In this document: piece by piece, positions 25,339 to 34,459 of the stretch
Position numbering within the stretch: the first letter of the stretch is position 1
How the letters are laid out: every line of letters starts with the position of its first letter
Assembly: GCF_027667425.1 (NCBI RefSeq)
Contig: NZ_JAQEGR010000011.1
Coordinates: 1 to 64,000 of the forward strand
Direction of reading: 5' to 3'
From: Fusicatenibacter saccharivorans
GTDB lineage: Bacteria > Bacillota > Clostridia > Lachnospirales > Lachnospiraceae
DNA length: 64,000 bases
Program-made: the position numbers and the translations under genes
The notes under the pieces: generated by a model
Told to the model about the DNA's origin: nothing
What the model saw: the letters and a program-made list of their open reading frames with translations, nothing else
Databases searched by the model: none

Positions 25339-26937
25339 ATGGGAAGATTTGTGAATCCGGACAACAGTGCATTTCAGGTTGCTCTCAATTCCGAAATCTA
25401 TGTGGACAAAACAGGACTTTTATCGTATACCAACAAAGTTCTGGACACCATGCAGGGCTATATCTGCAACAGCCGCCCGCGGCGGTTTGGAAAATCATTT
25501 GCTGCAAATATGCTGGCGGCCTATTACAGCAAGGGCTGTGATTCCAGAAAGATGTTTTCTGGCCTTGCGATCAGCCAGACGGCAGACTTTGAGAAGCATC
25601 TGAACCAGTACGATGTGATTCATCTGGACATCCAGTGGTTTCTTTCGAATGTCAGCGATCCGGAACAGATTGTGGCCTACATTACAGAATGTACACTGGC
25701 CGAGCTGCGTACCATCTATGCAGATCAGCTTCCGCCGGAAGTTTCCACCGTTCCCGACGCTCTGTCCCGGATCAAAGAGGCGACCGGACAGAAATTTGTG
25801 ATTATTATTGATGAATGGGATGTCCTGATTCGTGATGAGGCCTCCAACCAGAAAATTCAGGATGATTACATTAATTTTCTTCGTGGAATGTTCAAAGGGA
25901 CGGAACCGACGAAATATATCCAGCTTGCGTTTCTCACGGGTATTCTTCCGATCAAAAAATTGAAAACGCAGTCTGCCTTAAATAATTTTCATCAGTATTC
26001 CATGCTGAATCCAGGCCCGCTGGCTTCCTATATTGGATTCACAGAAGATGAAGTTTCCGCTCTCTGTCAGAAATACGGACAAAATTTTGAGGAAGTCAGA
26101 CGATGGTACGACGGCTATCTGCTTGGAAATTACCATGTATACAATCCAAACGCGGTAACAAGTCTGCTTCTGGATGGGACATTCCAAAGCTATTGGTCGG
26201 AGACGAGCACATACGACTCGATGGTTCCTTTTATCAATATGGATTTTGACGGATTGAAAACAGCAATTCTGGAGATGCTCTCCGGCGCCGCAGTTCCTGT
26301 CATGGTTACCTCTTTTAAAAATGACATGGTCAGCTTTGTAAATAAAGATGATGTTCTGACGCTGCTGATTCATTTGGGCTATCTTGCCTACAATCAGCAG
26401 ACACAGATGGCATATATTCCCAACGAAGAAATCCGCCGGGAGTTTCTGACTGCGGTGACTTCCAATCATTGGAATGAACTTTTCGCTTTCCAGCAGGAAT
26501 CTGCGGATCTTTTAGATGCTACGCTCGATATGGATGAAAATGCTGTCGCTGCCGGAATTGAAAAGGTCCATGAGGAATATACTTCCGTGATTCAGTATCA
26601 TAATGAAAATTCGCTCAGTTGTGTCCTCACGATTGCTTATTTAAGTACGATGCAATATTACTTCAAACCCACTCGTGAACTTCCGACCGGGCGCGGTTTT
26701 TCCGATTTTGTCTTTCTGCCAAAGCCGGAATACCGATACGATTTTCCGGCGCTTGTAGTAGAACTGAAATGGAACAAGAATGCGAAAACGGCACTGGATC
26801 AGATTAAAAGACAGCATTACCCGGCTTCCATTGCATCTTATACAGGGGATATTCTGCTGGTTGGTGTTAATTATGATAAGAAGACGAAGGTGCATGAGTG
26901 TCGGATTGAAAAATATTTGAAATCAGGAGAAAAATGA
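25339..26937 (+). CDS. AAA-ATPase-like / PD-(D/E)XK nuclease superfamily protein, copy 1
   Basis: This 532-residue protein belongs to the AAA-ATPase_like plus PDDEXK_9 family, common and multicopy in gut Clostridia and Bacteroides. The N-terminal YVDKTGLL (21-28) is diagnostic. The P-loop is RPRRFGKS (46-53) and Walker B is FVIIIDEWDVL near residue 155. The C-terminal nuclease core has SDFVF and then VVELKWNK (the D and ExK of PD-(D/E)XK) near residues 455-480. The start follows GAAGGGAAG. Its stop overlaps the glycerate kinase start (ATGA), so the two are translationally coupled. Molecular role is unknown. It is closely similar to copy 2. Confidence 0.88.
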   Translation: MGRFVNPDNSAFQVALNSEIYVDKTGLLSYTNKVLDTMQGYICNSRPRRFGKSFAANMLAAYYSKGCDSRKMFSGLAISQTADFEKHLNQYDVIHLDIQWFLSNVSDPEQIVAYITECTLAELRTIYADQLPPEVSTVPDALSRIKEATGQKFVIIIDEWDVLIRDEASNQKIQDDYINFLRGMFKGTEPTKYIQLAFLTGILPIKKLKTQSALNNFHQYSMLNPGPLASYIGFTEDEVSALCQKYGQNFEEVRRWYDGYLLGNYHVYNPNAVTSLLLDGTFQSYWSETSTYDSMVPFINMDFDGLKTAILEMLSGAAVPVMVTSFKNDMVSFVNKDDVLTLLIHLGYLAYNQQTQMAYIPNEEIRREFLTAVTSNHWNELFAFQQESADLLDATLDMDENAVAAGIEKVHEEYTSVIQYHNENSLSCVLTIAYLSTMQYYFKPTRELPTGRGFSDFVFLPKPEYRYDFPALVVELKWNKNAKTALDQIKRQHYPASIASYTGDILLVGVNYDKKTKVHECRIEKYLKSGEK

Positions 26938-28073
26938 TGAAAGTTGTGATTGCAATTGATTCTTTTAAAGGAAGCCTTTCCTCTCTGCAGGCTGGAACAG
27001 CGGCCGCCACCGGGATTTATCGTGTCGATCCGAAGGTGGAGACGGTTGTGCGCCCGCTTGCCGATGGCGGTGAAGGTACCGTTCAGGCACTGACCGAAGG
27101 TCTTGGCGGACGGCTTGTCTCCGTTTCGGTGACCGGTCCTGCCGGAAAGCAGGTTATCTGCCCGTATGGCATCATCGACCGGACGCAGACCGCCATTATC
27201 GAGATGTCGGGGGCTGCCGGTATTACGCAGGTACACGGCGATGAGAAAAATCCGCTGTACACCACAACGTACGGTGTCGGTGAGGTTATCTGCGATGCCA
27301 TCCGCAATGGCTGCCACCGCTTTATCATTGGAATCGGCGGAAGTGCCACAAATGACGGCGGTATTGGTATGCTACAGGCACTCGGTTTCGGACTGCTCGA
27401 TGCAGAAGGAAAACAGGTTCCTTTTGGTGCTGTCGGACTGGAATCTCTTACCGCGATTACGACAGATCACGTTCTGCCGGAACTTTCGGAATGCACCTTC
27501 CGTATTGCCTGCGATGTAACGAATCCGCTCTGCGGTTCCAACGGCTGCAGCGCCGTTTTCGGACCGCAGAAGGGCGCGGATGCTGTCATGATCAAACGTA
27601 TGGACACATCGCTTGCCTCCTACGCCGCACTCTGCCGGAAAACATTCCCGAACGTTGACGCGGAATTTCCCGGAACGGGTGCTGCGGGCGGACTTGGATT
27701 TGCTTTTCAGACGTTTCTTTCTGCTTCACTGGAACCCGGCATTCAGATCATACTGGATGAAACCCGACTTCGTGATGATGTGAGAGACGCTGATCTTGTC
27801 ATCACCGGTGAGGGACAGCTCGATGGGCAAACCGTGATGGGAAAAGCGCCGATCGGAGTTGCAAAACTGTCAAAAGAATACGGCAAACCTGTCCTTGCAT
27901 TCTCAGGCTGTGTTACAAAAGATGCATCCACATGCAACGCCGCCGGAATTGATGCCTTTTTCCCTATTATGCGGAGCGTCGTTTCACTCGAAGAAGCTAT
28001 GGATGTGAAAAATGCGGCAGAAAATATGGCCGATACGGTAGAACAAGCTTTTCGGCTATTTTTGCTTCAGTAA
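26934..28073 (+). CDS. glxK: Glycerate kinase, GK-2/GarK type
   Basis: Phosphorylates D-glycerate with ATP to a phosphoglycerate. The 379-residue protein starts with MKVVIAIDSFKGSLSS and contains RPLADGGEGTVQAL, IGIGGSATNDGGIGMLQALG, CDVTNPLCG and VITGEGQLDGQTVMGKAP, the standard signatures of the family. Length is normal. The start overlaps the previous gene by 4 bp with AGGAGA upstream, so its expression is tied to an unrelated AAA/nuclease gene, an odd pairing probably due to insertion. Confidence 0.95.
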   Translation: MMKVVIAIDSFKGSLSSLQAGTAAATGIYRVDPKVETVVRPLADGGEGTVQALTEGLGGRLVSVSVTGPAGKQVICPYGIIDRTQTAIIEMSGAAGITQVHGDEKNPLYTTTYGVGEVICDAIRNGCHRFIIGIGGSATNDGGIGMLQALGFGLLDAEGKQVPFGAVGLESLTAITTDHVLPELSECTFRIACDVTNPLCGSNGCSAVFGPQKGADAVMIKRMDTSLASYAALCRKTFPNVDAEFPGTGAAGGLGFAFQTFLSASLEPGIQIILDETRLRDDVRDADLVITGEGQLDGQTVMGKAPIGVAKLSKEYGKPVLAFSGCVTKDASTCNAAGIDAFFPIMRSVVSLEEAMDVKNAAENMADTVEQAFRLFLLQ

Positions 28074-28180
28074 AGCGGATATTCGCAATCCGCTTCGCTA
28101 CTTGCTTGAGTCGGTTAAAATACAAGACCGTTTTCTCCTGCTTTAATTTTTGCAGGAAGGACAGAAAGCACGCCGCGCTC

Positions 28181-28549
28181 TCATCGTCTTAATTCCAGCA
28201 GATATTCTGTCGTTCCTGCTTCCAGCTGTTTCGTTCCTGTCCACTGAAATCCGTGGCGGTTGTAAAACGCAATGGCACGCGTGTTTTTCTCCAATGCCCA
28301 TAGATGGTCTGCGTCAAACTTTTCAATTACAAAGGTAATCAGCGCGTGGCCAACCCCGTTGTTCTGCAGACATGGATCTACGTATAGTTTACAGATTTCG
28401 GTTCCGTTGATTTCTGTAAAACCTCTTATAATCGGACTCACTATGTGTTACTACATACAAATCCGACATCTCGACCCATCTTCATACAGAACATTTCGTA
28501 TTATGCAATCCTGCCCATTTTTCAAAATTATGTTTTCTTTATATTTCAT
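28181..28549 (-). pseudogene. GNAT acetyltransferase remnant (N- and C-terminal pieces)
   Basis: An ATG at 28549, one base after the stop of the nucleoside phosphorylase and behind GAGGGA, encodes 32 residues (MKYKENIILKNGQDCIIRN...) that look like the start of a GNAT protein. They end at a TAG (28451). From 28441 a different frame encodes the C-terminal half of a GNAT domain: EICKLYVDPCLQNNGVGHAL (acetyl-CoA-binding Q/R-x-x-G-x-G/A) and AIAFYNRHGF. The middle is missing. The pieces may derive from one deleted gene or from two. Confidence 0.65.
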
Positions 28550-28550
28550 T

Positions 28551-29315
28551 TTACCGTCCCTCTATCCTCATGTTTTTTGCTATCTGCAGCGCCAGAAACA
28601 GCTTGTCCAGATCGTGGTTAGCGGCAGATAATCCATCCGTTTCATAGTTTCCTTCGATCAGCACATCTCCCGCAACAAGAAAATCATACAGTTCAAATCC
28701 ATAAAAATCACTGATCGCCTGAACGCCTGCGAGTTCCATTTCCACGGCAATGCATCCTTCTTCTTTTCGTTTTCTTACAAGATTTACCGTTTCCCGAAGC
28801 ATACTGTCTGTCGTCCATACGCGCCCCTGAACGTATGGCAGTTTCCTTTCTTTGAAAAATTCCGCCAGTTTGTCCGTGTTTTTTATTTTTATGTAGTCCT
28901 GCGGTTCTGCAAAATAATAGGACAGTCCTTCTCCCCGGTATGCCTCCGTTGGGAGAATAAACTTTCCATCGGTTGCTTCTTTGTCCAGACTGCCGCACGA
29001 GCCAAACATGATAAAGACGGATGCTCCTGTTAAATGATTGACTTCGGCAATCGTTCCTGCTGCAAGAGCGGAACCAATTGGTGTCAGGTAGAAAGCAATC
29101 GTTTCTTCCTCATATGGCAGAGTCCAAACCGGTATATTTCCATTGCATGCTCTTACTTCTGCAATCTGTCGGCATGGGAATTTTTCAAGCATGTATTCAT
29201 ATATTACTTTTGAAAAAATTATCATACATTTTTTTACCAGATGCTGCTTCTCCCCATAAAAATTCTCCAGCTTTACAATCGGCTCGCTGTTGATATCATA
29301 AGAATCAATAATCAT
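28551..29315 (-). CDS. Nucleoside phosphorylase (PNP/UDP family)
   Basis: The start is at 29315 (MIIDSYD) with GGAGGAG directly before it, giving 254 residues. It has the phosphorylase fold: TPIGSALAAGTIAEV, then IMFGSCGSLD (phosphate and base pocket), YRGEGLSYYF, VWTTDSMLRE, and AVEMELAGVQAIS with the conserved Glu-Met-Glu that holds the ribose. The substrate (purine or uridine nucleoside) cannot be assigned. Two GNAT fragments follow it. Confidence 0.85.
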   Translation of the reverse strand: MIIDSYDINSEPIVKLENFYGEKQHLVKKCMIIFSKVIYEYMLEKFPCRQIAEVRACNGNIPVWTLPYEEETIAFYLTPIGSALAAGTIAEVNHLTGASVFIMFGSCGSLDKEATDGKFILPTEAYRGEGLSYYFAEPQDYIKIKNTDKLAEFFKERKLPYVQGRVWTTDSMLRETVNLVRKRKEEGCIAVEMELAGVQAISDFYGFELYDFLVAGDVLIEGNYETDGLSAANHDLDKLFLALQIAKNMRIEGR

Positions 29316-29401
29316 TCTTTCTCCTCCATAAATTTTAATTGTCTTTATCAAAAAGTCCCATATCCGCCGCCCTTACTGCGCAGACATGAGACTTCCGTTT
29401 T

Positions 29402-29668
29402 TTATTTTTGCATTGCTTCAATAACACATTCATGTTTCTTCGTTTTTTTATTATAATTGATACCGGCAAGCATTCGAACCACAGAATCTTTCAGGCCATC
29501 CATATCCATTTGAATATAAATTTTTAAGGCCTCATACGTTTCCGTCTGGTTCCAATAGGTTCCGAATTTGTGGCGCAGCATGGCTTCTACCACAGATTTC
29601 GGGCTATACATGGAATAAATTTCGTCTCCAGTCTGCCGATGCGTAATCAACTGATAACCATCGTACCA
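29402..29668 (-). pseudogene. Internally deleted AAA-ATPase-like/PD-(D/E)XK gene
   Basis: The reading begins with WYDGYQLITHRQTG, as in the central part of the family, continues through YSPKSVVEAML and YIQMDMDGLKDSVVRMLAG, then jumps directly to INYNKKTKKHECVIEAMQK, the C-terminal tail. About 200 residues including the nuclease core are missing, and the ATPase half is absent. It is more divergent than copies 1 and 2, so it is the relic of another member. Confidence 0.8.
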
Positions 29669-29724
29669 CGTTTTTTTTGTTTGTGAACTTTTCTTTTTTC
29701 AGACTTTTCAGCAATACCTTTCGA

Positions 29725-30207
29725 TTATATACATGCGTATTCCACAGTATTTCCATGCTTCTGAATTATTTTCATTAAATCATCAGCCTGCATCCAAACG
29801 GTTGCTATATTATCATTTGGATGAACACCAATTTTATTTCCGACAAATTCCACGTCCATGAAGACTTGAACTCTGTGTTCGGCATCGTTTAGAATACCAA
29901 GCGGCGTAACGGCACCTGGTATCAGTTTCATAATATCAAATAATTCCTCCGCAGCTGCAAAAGAAAGTGCACGCAGACCACGTTGCCTGCGAAACGCTTT
30001 CAAATCTACTCGCTTGTTCCCTTTCATCGTTATCAAATAATAATTACGTTTTTTATCGTCGCGAACAAATAAATTTTTAGCGCCCCACTCTGGATATGGC
30101 AAATCAACAGCATCTGCTTCTTCCATATTGAAAACTGCCTTATGTTCCGTAATTTCATACGCTATATTTTGCCTTTTTAAATAATGATATATCTCTATCT
30201 TATCCAT
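29725..30207 (-). CDS. YbaK/ProX-type aminoacyl-tRNA deacylase
   Basis: Single-domain trans-editing hydrolase that deacylates mischarged tRNA, as with the ProXp/YbaK family. The 160-residue protein shows YEITEHKAVFNMEEA, KNLFVRDDKKRNYYLI, the lysine in TMKGNKRVDLKAF, and PGAVTPLGILND and GVHPNDN, typical of PrdX/ProXp-ala. Which tRNA it edits cannot be told from sequence. It stands between two members of the AAA/nuclease family with no clear operon partner. Confidence 0.85.
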   Translation of the reverse strand: MDKIEIYHYLKRQNIAYEITEHKAVFNMEEADAVDLPYPEWGAKNLFVRDDKKRNYYLITMKGNKRVDLKAFRRQRGLRALSFAAAEELFDIMKLIPGAVTPLGILNDAEHRVQVFMDVEFVGNKIGVHPNDNIATVWMQADDLMKIIQKHGNTVEYACI

Positions 30208-30245
30208 ACTCTTTTATCTCTGTAAACTGAAATTGAAATATGCCC

Positions 30246-31832
30246 TTATTTTTCATACTTTTCAATCCGGCATTCATGTTCTTTTGTTTTTTCATTGTAG
30301 TTAATTCCCACCAGCAAAAGCTCCCCTGCATAGCATGCAACAGACTCCGGATATTTTCTGTCTCTGATCTGATCTAATGCTGCTCTGACGCTTTTGTCCC
30401 ATTTCAGTTCCACAACAAGCGCCGGGTAATAATTCTGAAACTCCGGCTTTGGAATAAACACAAAGTCTGCAAATCCACGACCCGCGGGAAATTCGCGGAT
30501 TGGTTTGAAATAGTATTGCATGGAACTCAAATAGGCAATGGACAGAACACTGCTGAGTGAGTTTTCATTGTTATACTGAATCACAGAAGTATATTTCCTG
30601 TGAATTTTTTCAATTTCTTTTGCTACTGCGTTTCCATTCATCTGAATTGTATCTTTCAGAAGCTGCTCTGATTCTTTTTGAAATACAATCAACTCATTCC
30701 ATTTTTTCCTTTTCGTTGCCAGAATCAATTCCTGACGGATTTCCTCATTCGGAATAAAAGCAGTTCTAAATGTCCGGTCATAGGCCAGATATCCAAGGTG
30801 AATCAGATACGTCAGCACATCGTCTTTATTGGCGAAGCTAACGGTATCGTTCTGAAAAGAGGTAACATCAACCGGAACATGATCTCCTGAAAGCATTTCG
30901 ATTACGGCACTTTTCAGGCCATCAAAATCCATATTGATCAGCGGAACAATCGCCTCATAGGATGCGGTTCCGGACCAGTAGCTCTGGAATTCGCCTTCGA
31001 GCATCAGGTTCACAACGTCATTTGGATTGTATACATGATATTTCCCAATCTGATAACCGTCGTACCATCGTTTGACTTCTTCAAACTTCTGACCATATAC
31101 TTCACATAGTTTTTGAACTTCTGTTTCTGTAAAACCTACATATGGTGCAATCGGCCCGGCATGCAGCATCGAATAATCTTTGAAATTGTTCAGTGCCGAC
31201 TGTGTCTTTTCTTTTTTTACAGGCAAAATACCTGTCAGATATGCCAGTTGAATATATTTTGTCGGCTCCGTCCCTTTGAACATCGCCCGCAGAAAATTGA
31301 TATATTCTTCCTGTGTTTTGAGATCCGCCGCCTCGTCACGAATCAGAACATCCCATTCGTCTATAATCACAATAAATTTTGTCCCGGATGCCGCGTTGAT
31401 CCGCGACAGCGCCTCCGGCAGTGACCGGATTTCTTCTGGAAGTATATGGGGATAATATTCTTTTAACTCCGAAATCGTTTTTTCTGAGATATAAGAAACA
31501 ATCCGCTCCGGTCCGCCTGCCGGTTCCATACACCATTGGATATCCCAGTGGAGCACATCATACTGATTCAGATGTTTTTCAAAATCCTTTGCCCTGCTGA
31601 TTTCCAGCCCGGAAAACATTTCTTTCGAACTGCAGCCCTTGCTGTAATACGCGGTGAGCATATTTGCCGTAATTGATTTTCCAAACCGCCGCGGGCGGCT
31701 GTTGCAGATATATCCCTGCAGAGTGTTCATGACTTTATTCGTATAAGTCAGCAGTCCTGTTTTATCAACATAAATCTCAGAATTTAATGCAACCGCAAAT
31801 GCTTCATTTCCCGGATTCAGATAACTTCCCAT
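30246..31832 (-). CDS. AAA-ATPase-like / PD-(D/E)XK nuclease superfamily protein, copy 2
   Basis: The start at 31832 (MGSYLNPGNEAF) follows GGGAGGGA. A longer in-frame reading to 31955 has no such site. At 528 residues it is clearly a close paralogue of the gene at 25339. They share VALNSEIYVDKTGLL, GYICNSRPRRFGKS, the IIDEWDVLIRDEA Walker B and the C-terminal FADFVFIPKPE...VVELKW nuclease motif. It lies in opposite orientation to copy 1 and next to a hairpin repeat, consistent with past mobility or recombination. Confidence 0.88.
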   Translation of the reverse strand: MGSYLNPGNEAFAVALNSEIYVDKTGLLTYTNKVMNTLQGYICNSRPRRFGKSITANMLTAYYSKGCSSKEMFSGLEISRAKDFEKHLNQYDVLHWDIQWCMEPAGGPERIVSYISEKTISELKEYYPHILPEEIRSLPEALSRINAASGTKFIVIIDEWDVLIRDEAADLKTQEEYINFLRAMFKGTEPTKYIQLAYLTGILPVKKEKTQSALNNFKDYSMLHAGPIAPYVGFTETEVQKLCEVYGQKFEEVKRWYDGYQIGKYHVYNPNDVVNLMLEGEFQSYWSGTASYEAIVPLINMDFDGLKSAVIEMLSGDHVPVDVTSFQNDTVSFANKDDVLTYLIHLGYLAYDRTFRTAFIPNEEIRQELILATKRKKWNELIVFQKESEQLLKDTIQMNGNAVAKEIEKIHRKYTSVIQYNNENSLSSVLSIAYLSSMQYYFKPIREFPAGRGFADFVFIPKPEFQNYYPALVVELKWDKSVRAALDQIRDRKYPESVACYAGELLLVGINYNEKTKEHECRIEKYEK

Positions 31833-32079
31833 GCAAATCCCTCCCGTCAACATTTTATATGACTCATTATACTTGATCCCTCTGACTATCACAAGGACAG
31901 GATTTTCCCACGCAGCTTCCGGTTTTTCACTTTCGTCCTCCTGTGAGAATCCCATACAATTCCGGTCTTCTGTTTTTCAGTCCGCATTTTTCCCGCTTTC
32001 TGCATTTCCTGCATTTCGTTGATACTAAAATCAGACATGTTATTATCCTTCATCCTCGTAAATAATGATTTGAAAATAT

Positions 32080-32190
32080 TGTAACTATTCAGAGCCATGC
32101 GAAATGGAAGAAAAATCGCGAATCATGTTTACATGAATGAGCTATTTTTCTGGAATTTCATATGGCGAGATGGGGCTCTGAATAGTTACA
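32080..32190 (-). repeat. Dispersed hairpin repeat, copy 2 (MITE-like)
   Basis: Perfect 17-bp terminal inverted repeats (TGTAACTATTCAGAGCC at 32080-32096 with its complement at 32174-32190), and a largely self-complementary interior including TCATGTTTACATGA. Homologous and inverted relative to the copy at 14461-14591. No transposase is present. Confidence 0.8.
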
Positions 32191-32241
32191 AAATATTATA
32201 CCCTATAAATGCTTCAATGGTAAACTTTCATTTTGCCGCAT

Positions 32242-32291
32242 AAAAAATGCGCACCGCAGTTTTCATCAAAATCATGAGTATGCGGCACGCA
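32242..32291 (-). terminator. Terminator after the GDT1-type gene
   Basis: TGCGTGCCGCA (32291-32281) pairs with TGCGGTGCGCA (32258-32248), followed by six T on the minus strand. Confidence 0.65.
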
Positions 32292-32295
32292 GTTT

Positions 32296-32985
32296 TTATT
32301 TTGCTTTTTTCTTCTCTCTTTTCACAAAAAGACAGACACATGCAACAACAAAAACAGCCGTTGCAGCGATCAGTACCGGCCATACCGGCAGTGGACAGAC
32401 GCTTGCGCTGATCAGTTTCAGTCCCTGGTAAAGTGTGTATACACCGAAAATTGAAAAGATGACAAACGCCAGTGTATTCAGCAGCCCATCCGGTGTCTTG
32501 CTCTTTAAGAGATAGCCGACCAGCATTCCGAGAATATCCGCTGCGAACAGTCCGAGAGAACATCCGATCCATACAACGAATGCGGATCCCATCCCTTCAT
32601 TTGCACCAAAGGTGATTGCGGTAAGCTGTGTTTTGTCTCCGAGCTCTGCTACGAAGAACGTACAGAAAACGGCGAGCGGTGCGAACCGAATTTTGGATTT
32701 GCCGCCTTCTTCCTCTTCCTCGTCATCATCACCGGAAATGGTGGATGCTGCGAAGTAAAGAAATGCGAGTGCTGCAATCGTCTTAATCAGCCAGTCCGGA
32801 ATGAATTCGCTGACGAGGCCGCCTGCGAGAACCGCCATTCCATTCAGTACCAGAATCGCGGCTGCGGTTCCCAGGATAATGTCTTTCAGCTTGTACTTCG
32901 AAGTAAGCGCAATCAGCATGAGCTGCGTCTTATCGCCCATCTCTGCGATGAACTCGGTAAGAAACACCTTTAGAAATAACACCAT
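32296..32985 (-). CDS. GDT1/TMEM165 family (UPF0016) cation transporter, probable Mn2+ exporter
   Basis: The 229-residue membrane protein carries the family's two E-x-G-D-(K/R)-(T/S) motifs, EMGDKTQLMLIALTSKYK in the first half and ELGDKTQLTAITFGA in the second, plus six hydrophobic segments and an acidic central loop (DDDEEEEEGG). GDT1 proteins move Mn2+ or Ca2+ across membranes. It is the second gene after the CaCA antiporter (12-bp gap), and the pair is led by a yybP-ykoY-type riboswitch, which argues for manganese export. Confidence 0.88.
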   Translation of the reverse strand: MVLFLKVFLTEFIAEMGDKTQLMLIALTSKYKLKDIILGTAAAILVLNGMAVLAGGLVSEFIPDWLIKTIAALAFLYFAASTISGDDDEEEEEGGKSKIRFAPLAVFCTFFVAELGDKTQLTAITFGANEGMGSAFVVWIGCSLGLFAADILGMLVGYLLKSKTPDGLLNTLAFVIFSIFGVYTLYQGLKLISASVCPLPVWPVLIAATAVFVVACVCLFVKREKKKAK

Positions 32986-32997
32986 TTTCCATTCCCC

Positions 32998-33999
32998 TTA
33001 TCTTATAATGATATAAATGGCATATGCGGCATAAAATGCGACCATACAGAAACCTTCGACTCTTCCGATTTTCTTTTTGGTTCCTGCAAAAATCCATACA
33101 CATACCGTGAATACGATCAATACACACAAATCAATTATATTTTCCGTAATGATGGCCATCGGGCTGATTGCGGATGCAATGCCAAGTACCATAAGAATGT
33201 TGAAGATATTAGAACCGATCGCGTTGCCAAGTGCCATATCAACTTCATTCTTTCTCGCAGCAACGATAGAAGTTACGAGTTCCGGAAGGGAAGTTCCGAT
33301 GGAAACAATGGTCAATCCGATCAGAGTCTGGCTCATTCCGAGATCGCCTGCGATTCTCGCTGCGGCATCTACGGTCACATCTCCGCCGACTGCAATGGCG
33401 ACTGCTCCGCCGACGATGAACACGATACTCTTCGGAACGGAAAGCAGTTTGATATCCTCATCGGAACCGCCTTCAATTTCGACTTTTTTTCCTTCCCTGT
33501 TTGCCTTTAACGCAATCTGAACCATGTAGACAATATAGCCTGCGAAAAAACCAATTAAGATCACGCCGTCCAGGTGACCGAGCATCATACCGGATTTATC
33601 GCCGAGTCCGCTAATCCCCAAAACCATTAAAAGTCCGGCGCAGATCAGGGACAGCGGGATGTCTCTTTTGATGGTTTCCTTTGCAACTTCTACAGTAGTC
33701 AGTACGGCACAGACACCGATGACAACCATCAGGTTAAAGATATTGGAACCAATGACATTACTGACGGCAAGCTCGTTGTTGCCGGTAAGTGAAGCTGATA
33801 CACTGACCGCGGTCTCCGGAAGTGATGTTCCCATGGCAACAATGGTCAGTCCGATGATGATCGACGGAACGTGCAGTCTCTTTGCTGCGCTTGAGCTTCC
33901 TTCTACGAAAAAGTCCGCACCTTTGATCAGCAGGACAAAACCGATGACGAGACAGACAAGCACAAGAGCAAACGGGGCGTTGTTGATGAAATTTTCCAT
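32998..33999 (-). CDS. CaCA family calcium/sodium (cation) antiporter, YrbG-like
   Basis: The 333-residue protein has ten predicted helices and the duplicated alpha repeats of the cation/Ca2+ exchanger superfamily: GTSLPETAVSVSASLTGN with SNVIGSNIFNL in the first half, and GTSLPELVTSIVAARKNE with NAIGSNIFNIL in the second. The acidic residue in each GTSLPE binds the cation. An AGGAGG site precedes the ATG. It is the first gene of an Mn-riboswitch operon, so its physiological substrate may include Mn2+ (inference). Confidence 0.92.
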   Translation of the reverse strand: MENFINNAPFALVLVCLVIGFVLLIKGADFFVEGSSSAAKRLHVPSIIIGLTIVAMGTSLPETAVSVSASLTGNNELAVSNVIGSNIFNLMVVIGVCAVLTTVEVAKETIKRDIPLSLICAGLLMVLGISGLGDKSGMMLGHLDGVILIGFFAGYIVYMVQIALKANREGKKVEIEGGSDEDIKLLSVPKSIVFIVGGAVAIAVGGDVTVDAAARIAGDLGMSQTLIGLTIVSIGTSLPELVTSIVAARKNEVDMALGNAIGSNIFNILMVLGIASAISPMAIITENIIDLCVLIVFTVCVWIFAGTKKKIGRVEGFCMVAFYAAYAIYIIIR

Positions 34000-34076
34000 G
34001 TTTTCCTCCTTTGTTTTCCAAGCATATATTCCAAAATAGTATCGTTAACAGAAGCAGGTTTTACTCATTATCCGCA

Positions 34077-34234
34077 AAAAAAGACTCATGTATATCAAGG
34101 AACATCCGATATGCGATACACCGGTGATTCATCGATATACATGAGTCTCATTATTTAAGATTTGCCAGATTATACTCTTTTCTTATAATCAGAATGTTGA
34201 CAAATCACACATTCGTGCTAACTACTCCCTCATG
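34077..34234 (-). promoter_or_regulatory. yybP-ykoY-type (Mn2+) riboswitch with terminator switch
   Basis: The aptamer region 34234-34140 on the minus strand contains CATGAGGGAGTAG, GTCAACATTCTG, a short stem GATTATA/TATAATC, then TGGCAAATCTT and ATGAGACTCATG. These are the conserved blocks of the yybP-ykoY element. P1 pairs CATGAG (34234-34229) with CTCATG (34145-34140). The same CTCATG is in the 5' arm of a perfect terminator (34147-34134 with 34096-34083, then seven T). The two folds are mutually exclusive, so ligand binding should permit read-through. Confidence 0.78.
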
Positions 34235-34255
34235 GAATATTACATTACTTGATAA

Positions 34256-34284
34256 ATACTATCAAATGTCTTCGGGGTTGTCAA
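34256..34284 (-). promoter_or_regulatory. Promoter of the Mn-riboswitch operon
   Basis: TTGACA (34284-34279), 17-bp spacer, TAGTAT (34261-34256), with the aptamer beginning about 22 bp downstream. Confidence 0.65.
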
Positions 34285-34459
34285 CAAAATTTGACTTTTT
34301 TATCCGAAAGATTTCAGCCCCGCTTACGAATGCATACCAGTCATGGGTGCAGAATACTTTACAAAATATAACAAACCGAATATCCTAAAACGAGAAAAAC
34401 TTCATTTTCATGATAGTCCATTTTTAGACTGATCTATCTTTTCTATGGTACTCACCTCT

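Noticed and set aside
31889..32038. Minus-strand reading beginning MSDFSINEMQEMQ, resembling the start of MazG-like pyrophosphohydrolases.
   Set aside because: Only about 12 residues fit the family; the rest is unrelated basic sequence and overlaps the promoter region of the AAA/nuclease gene. It may be a relic, but support is too thin for a feature.
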